Of a DNA stretch of 8,271 nucleotides, positions 7,395-8,271 are shown piece by piece. Under the pieces are notes generated by a model, which saw only the letters and a list, made by a program, of their open reading frames with translations, had not been told where the DNA came from and did not search any database. The DNA is from Sedimenticola sp. (GTDB taxonomy: Bacteria; Pseudomonadota; Gammaproteobacteria; Chromatiales; Chromatiaceae), in contig JAUUYI010000080.1 of assembly GCA_030590525.1 (NCBI GenBank), positions 1 through 8,271 of the forward strand, in the 5' to 3' direction. Numbering within the stretch: position 1 is the first letter of the stretch; every line of letters starts with the position of its first letter. The position numbers were made by a program, and so were the translations under genes.

Positions 7395-7660
7395 GTCGTA
7401 CCGTAAACTGCGTGAAACTAAACAAAGAGTCCGAAGGACTGGATCGTCTCCCATACCCCGGCGAACTGGGTCAGCGGGTGTTCGATAACGTCTCCAAGCA
7501 AGCGTGGCAGATGTGGCTTCAGCACCAGACCATGTTGATCAACGAATACCGCCTCAGCCCGATTGATCCAAAATCGAGAAAATTCCTGGAAGAGCAGATG
7601 GATAAGTTTTTCTTCGGAGAAGGTGCGGATACGCCCCCGGAATTCAATCCTCAGGCCTGA
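7391..7660 (+). CDS. yggX: Fe(2+)-trafficking protein YggX
   Basis: An 89-residue cytoplasmic protein. Its start overlaps the mutY stop (ATGA at 7391-7394) and AGGAGA (7379-7384) gives a strong ribosome site. [24 protein letters not shown] and Q-T-M-L-I-N-E-Y are family hallmarks, including the conserved C7. E. coli YggX has 91 residues. The family is implicated in iron handling and in protecting iron-sulfur enzymes from oxidative damage. Coupling to mutY, itself an iron-sulfur repair enzyme, is conserved in many Gammaproteobacteria. No clear intrinsic terminator follows before the tRNA promoter. Confidence 0.96.
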
Positions 7661-7676
7661 GATTGCCCCGTCCCTC

Positions 7677-7705
7677 TTGACTCCAGAGCCGCAGCCCGTT
7701 TTAAT
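7677..7705 (+). promoter_or_regulatory. Sigma70-type promoter for tRNA-Phe
   Basis: TTGACT (7677-7682) and TTTAAT (7700-7705) each match consensus at five of six positions and are separated by exactly 17 bases. Predicted transcription starts about 10 bases before the mature tRNA 5' end. Confidence 0.7.
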
Positions 7706-7722
7706 ACGCATCTCTTCTTGAA

Positions 7723-7798
7723 GGCCAGGTAGCTCAGTCGGTAGAGCAGGGGACTGAAAATCCCCGTGTCCTTGGTTCGATTCCGAGCCTGGCCACCA
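7723..7798 (+). tRNA. pheT: tRNA-Phe, anticodon GAA
   Basis: A 76-base tRNA. The acceptor GGCCAGG (7723-7729) pairs with CCTGGCC (7788-7794), with discriminator A and an encoded CCA (7796-7798). The anticodon arm GGGGA-CTGAAAA-TCCCC gives GAA. The D-arm AGCTCAGTCGGTAGAGC and the T-loop GGTTCGATTCC are canonical. It is intact, as expected for a tRNA used as an integration target whose 3' end is restored by the incoming element. The gene symbol is generic. Confidence 0.96.
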
Positions 7799-7807
7799 TC
7801 TTCATAT

Positions 7808-7847
7808 AAAACATAGAGTTACAAAACCATAGTAACTCTAATGTTTT
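7808..7847. repeat. Long inverted repeat at the element boundary (possible terminator or recombination site)
   Basis: AAAACATAGAGTTAC (7808-7822) pairs with GTAACTCT-A-ATGTTTT (7832-7847) along 15 base pairs with one bulged A at 7840 and a 9-base loop. It starts 10 bases after the tRNA. The TTTT at its 3' edge could act as a short U-tract ending the tRNA transcript. It could equally be an integrase or excisionase binding site. A second small pair, GCGC (7849-7852) / GCGC (7860-7863), follows. Confidence 0.5.
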
Positions 7848-7888
7848 CGCGCAGTTTTAGCGCACTACGCGTTTGCCGCTACATACGA

Positions 7889-7894
7889 TATAAC
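7889..7894 (+). promoter_or_regulatory. Possible -10 box for the integrase gene
   Basis: TATAAC matches five of six consensus bases, 18 bases before the integrase ATG. No convincing -35 hexamer lies at the right distance, so this is a weak prediction; transcription would start close to the GAGGTG ribosome site. Confidence 0.25.
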
Positions 7895-7911
7895 CTTATT
7901 ACGAGGTGCGT

Positions 7912-8271
7912 ATGGAAAGTGCGGATTCAGGTTCAAAGAAGGTCAAAATAACCCCCCTAGATACGACAGAGCGCAAGCTATGTGGCGGTGATGTCGTATT
8001 GTTCAGACGCAAAGGCTCCAAGCGCTGGCAGGCGCGTATTAGAAGAAGCACAGGACGCTGGGTTACATTCAGCACTGGCCAGAAGGACATAGAGGCTGCC
8101 AAAGAAGCAGCAGAGAACAGATACAGAGACATCAAATATGCTCAGAAGATGGGCAGAGTTGATGTAACAAGAAGATTCCGCAGTGTCTGCCAGCAGTGCG
8201 CGAAAGAGCTTTACGAAGAGACAGAGCGAACACAGAGAGAACTGCCAAAGGATCTGGCACAGGTCATTGAC
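7912..8271 (+). CDS. int: Tyrosine-recombinase site-specific integrase, N-terminal part
   Basis: The frame is open from ATG 7912 to the last base, giving 120 residues with no stop; the gene continues outside. GAGG (7903-7906) is the ribosome site and an in-frame TAA at 7891 limits the start. The pattern L-F-R-R-K-G-S-K-R-W-Q-A-R-I, then W-V-T-F-S-T-G and A-A-E-N-R-Y-R-D-I-K-Y-A-Q-K-M-G, then T-R-R-F-R-S-V, matches the N-terminal arm-binding and early core-binding region of phage-type integrases that insert at tRNA genes. The catalytic R-H-R-Y residues would lie downstream and cannot be checked. Arginine is coded mostly by AGA (9 of 16 by hand count), unlike the genes upstream. It reads away from tRNA-Phe, as integrases at a left attachment site usually do. 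Confidence 0.82.
   Translation, partial: MESADSGSKKVKITPLDTTERKLCGGDVVLFRRKGSKRWQARIRRSTGRWVTFSTGQKDIEAAKEAAENRYRDIKYAQKMGRVDVTRRFRSVCQQCAKELYEETERTQRELPKDLAQVID

Overview
The window looks like a stretch of gammaproteobacterial chromosome that runs into the left edge of an integrated mobile element. Support for that lineage comes from the mutY-yggX pair (a classic gammaproteobacterial arrangement), an Lpp/OprI-type alanine-zipper lipoprotein, an AsmA protein, and tRNAs with encoded CCA ends. The content would suit an environmental lineage such as the sulfur-oxidising Chromatiales or their symbiotic relatives, but that finer placement is inference only.

Layout. Positions 1-264 hold the C-terminal end of a 2-oxoglutarate/Fe(II) oxygenase-like protein. 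A tRNA-Gly(CCC) follows at 388-461. After a leader rich in inverted repeats comes a co-directional run: an MscS-type mechanosensitive channel with a periplasmic coiled-coil extension (706-2217), a small DUF2007 protein with a C-terminal zinc ribbon (2226-2531), and a large AsmA-family envelope protein (2613-4718). A 212-bp gap carries a -10 box and a REP-like palindrome. It precedes an Lpp/OprI-like lipoprotein (4931-5215), which ends in a very strong terminator. An L,D-transpeptidase with a LysM-like domain (6272-5271, minus strand) converges on the same terminator. On its other side it is divergent from mutY, with only 6 bp between the outermost start codons. mutY and yggX overlap by 4 bp. 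A tRNA-Phe(GAA) with a good sigma70 promoter follows at 7723-7798.

From 7799 the base composition and codon use change. A 15-bp inverted repeat and an AT-rich spacer lead into the first 120 codons of a tyrosine-recombinase integrase, which runs off the end of the window. A tRNA followed about 110 bp later by an integrase reading away from it is the usual left boundary of a prophage, ICE or genomic island integrated at a tRNA 3' end.

How the genes fit together. Most of the window concerns the cell envelope: osmotic release (MscS), outer-membrane/lipid maintenance (AsmA), outer-membrane tethering (lipoprotein) and peptidoglycan cross-linking or lipoprotein anchoring (L,D-transpeptidase). mutY-yggX is an oxidative-damage module. 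I found no new defence or metabolic system inside the window. The most promising unexplored material is the cargo of the element that begins at tRNA-Phe, which lies beyond the right end.
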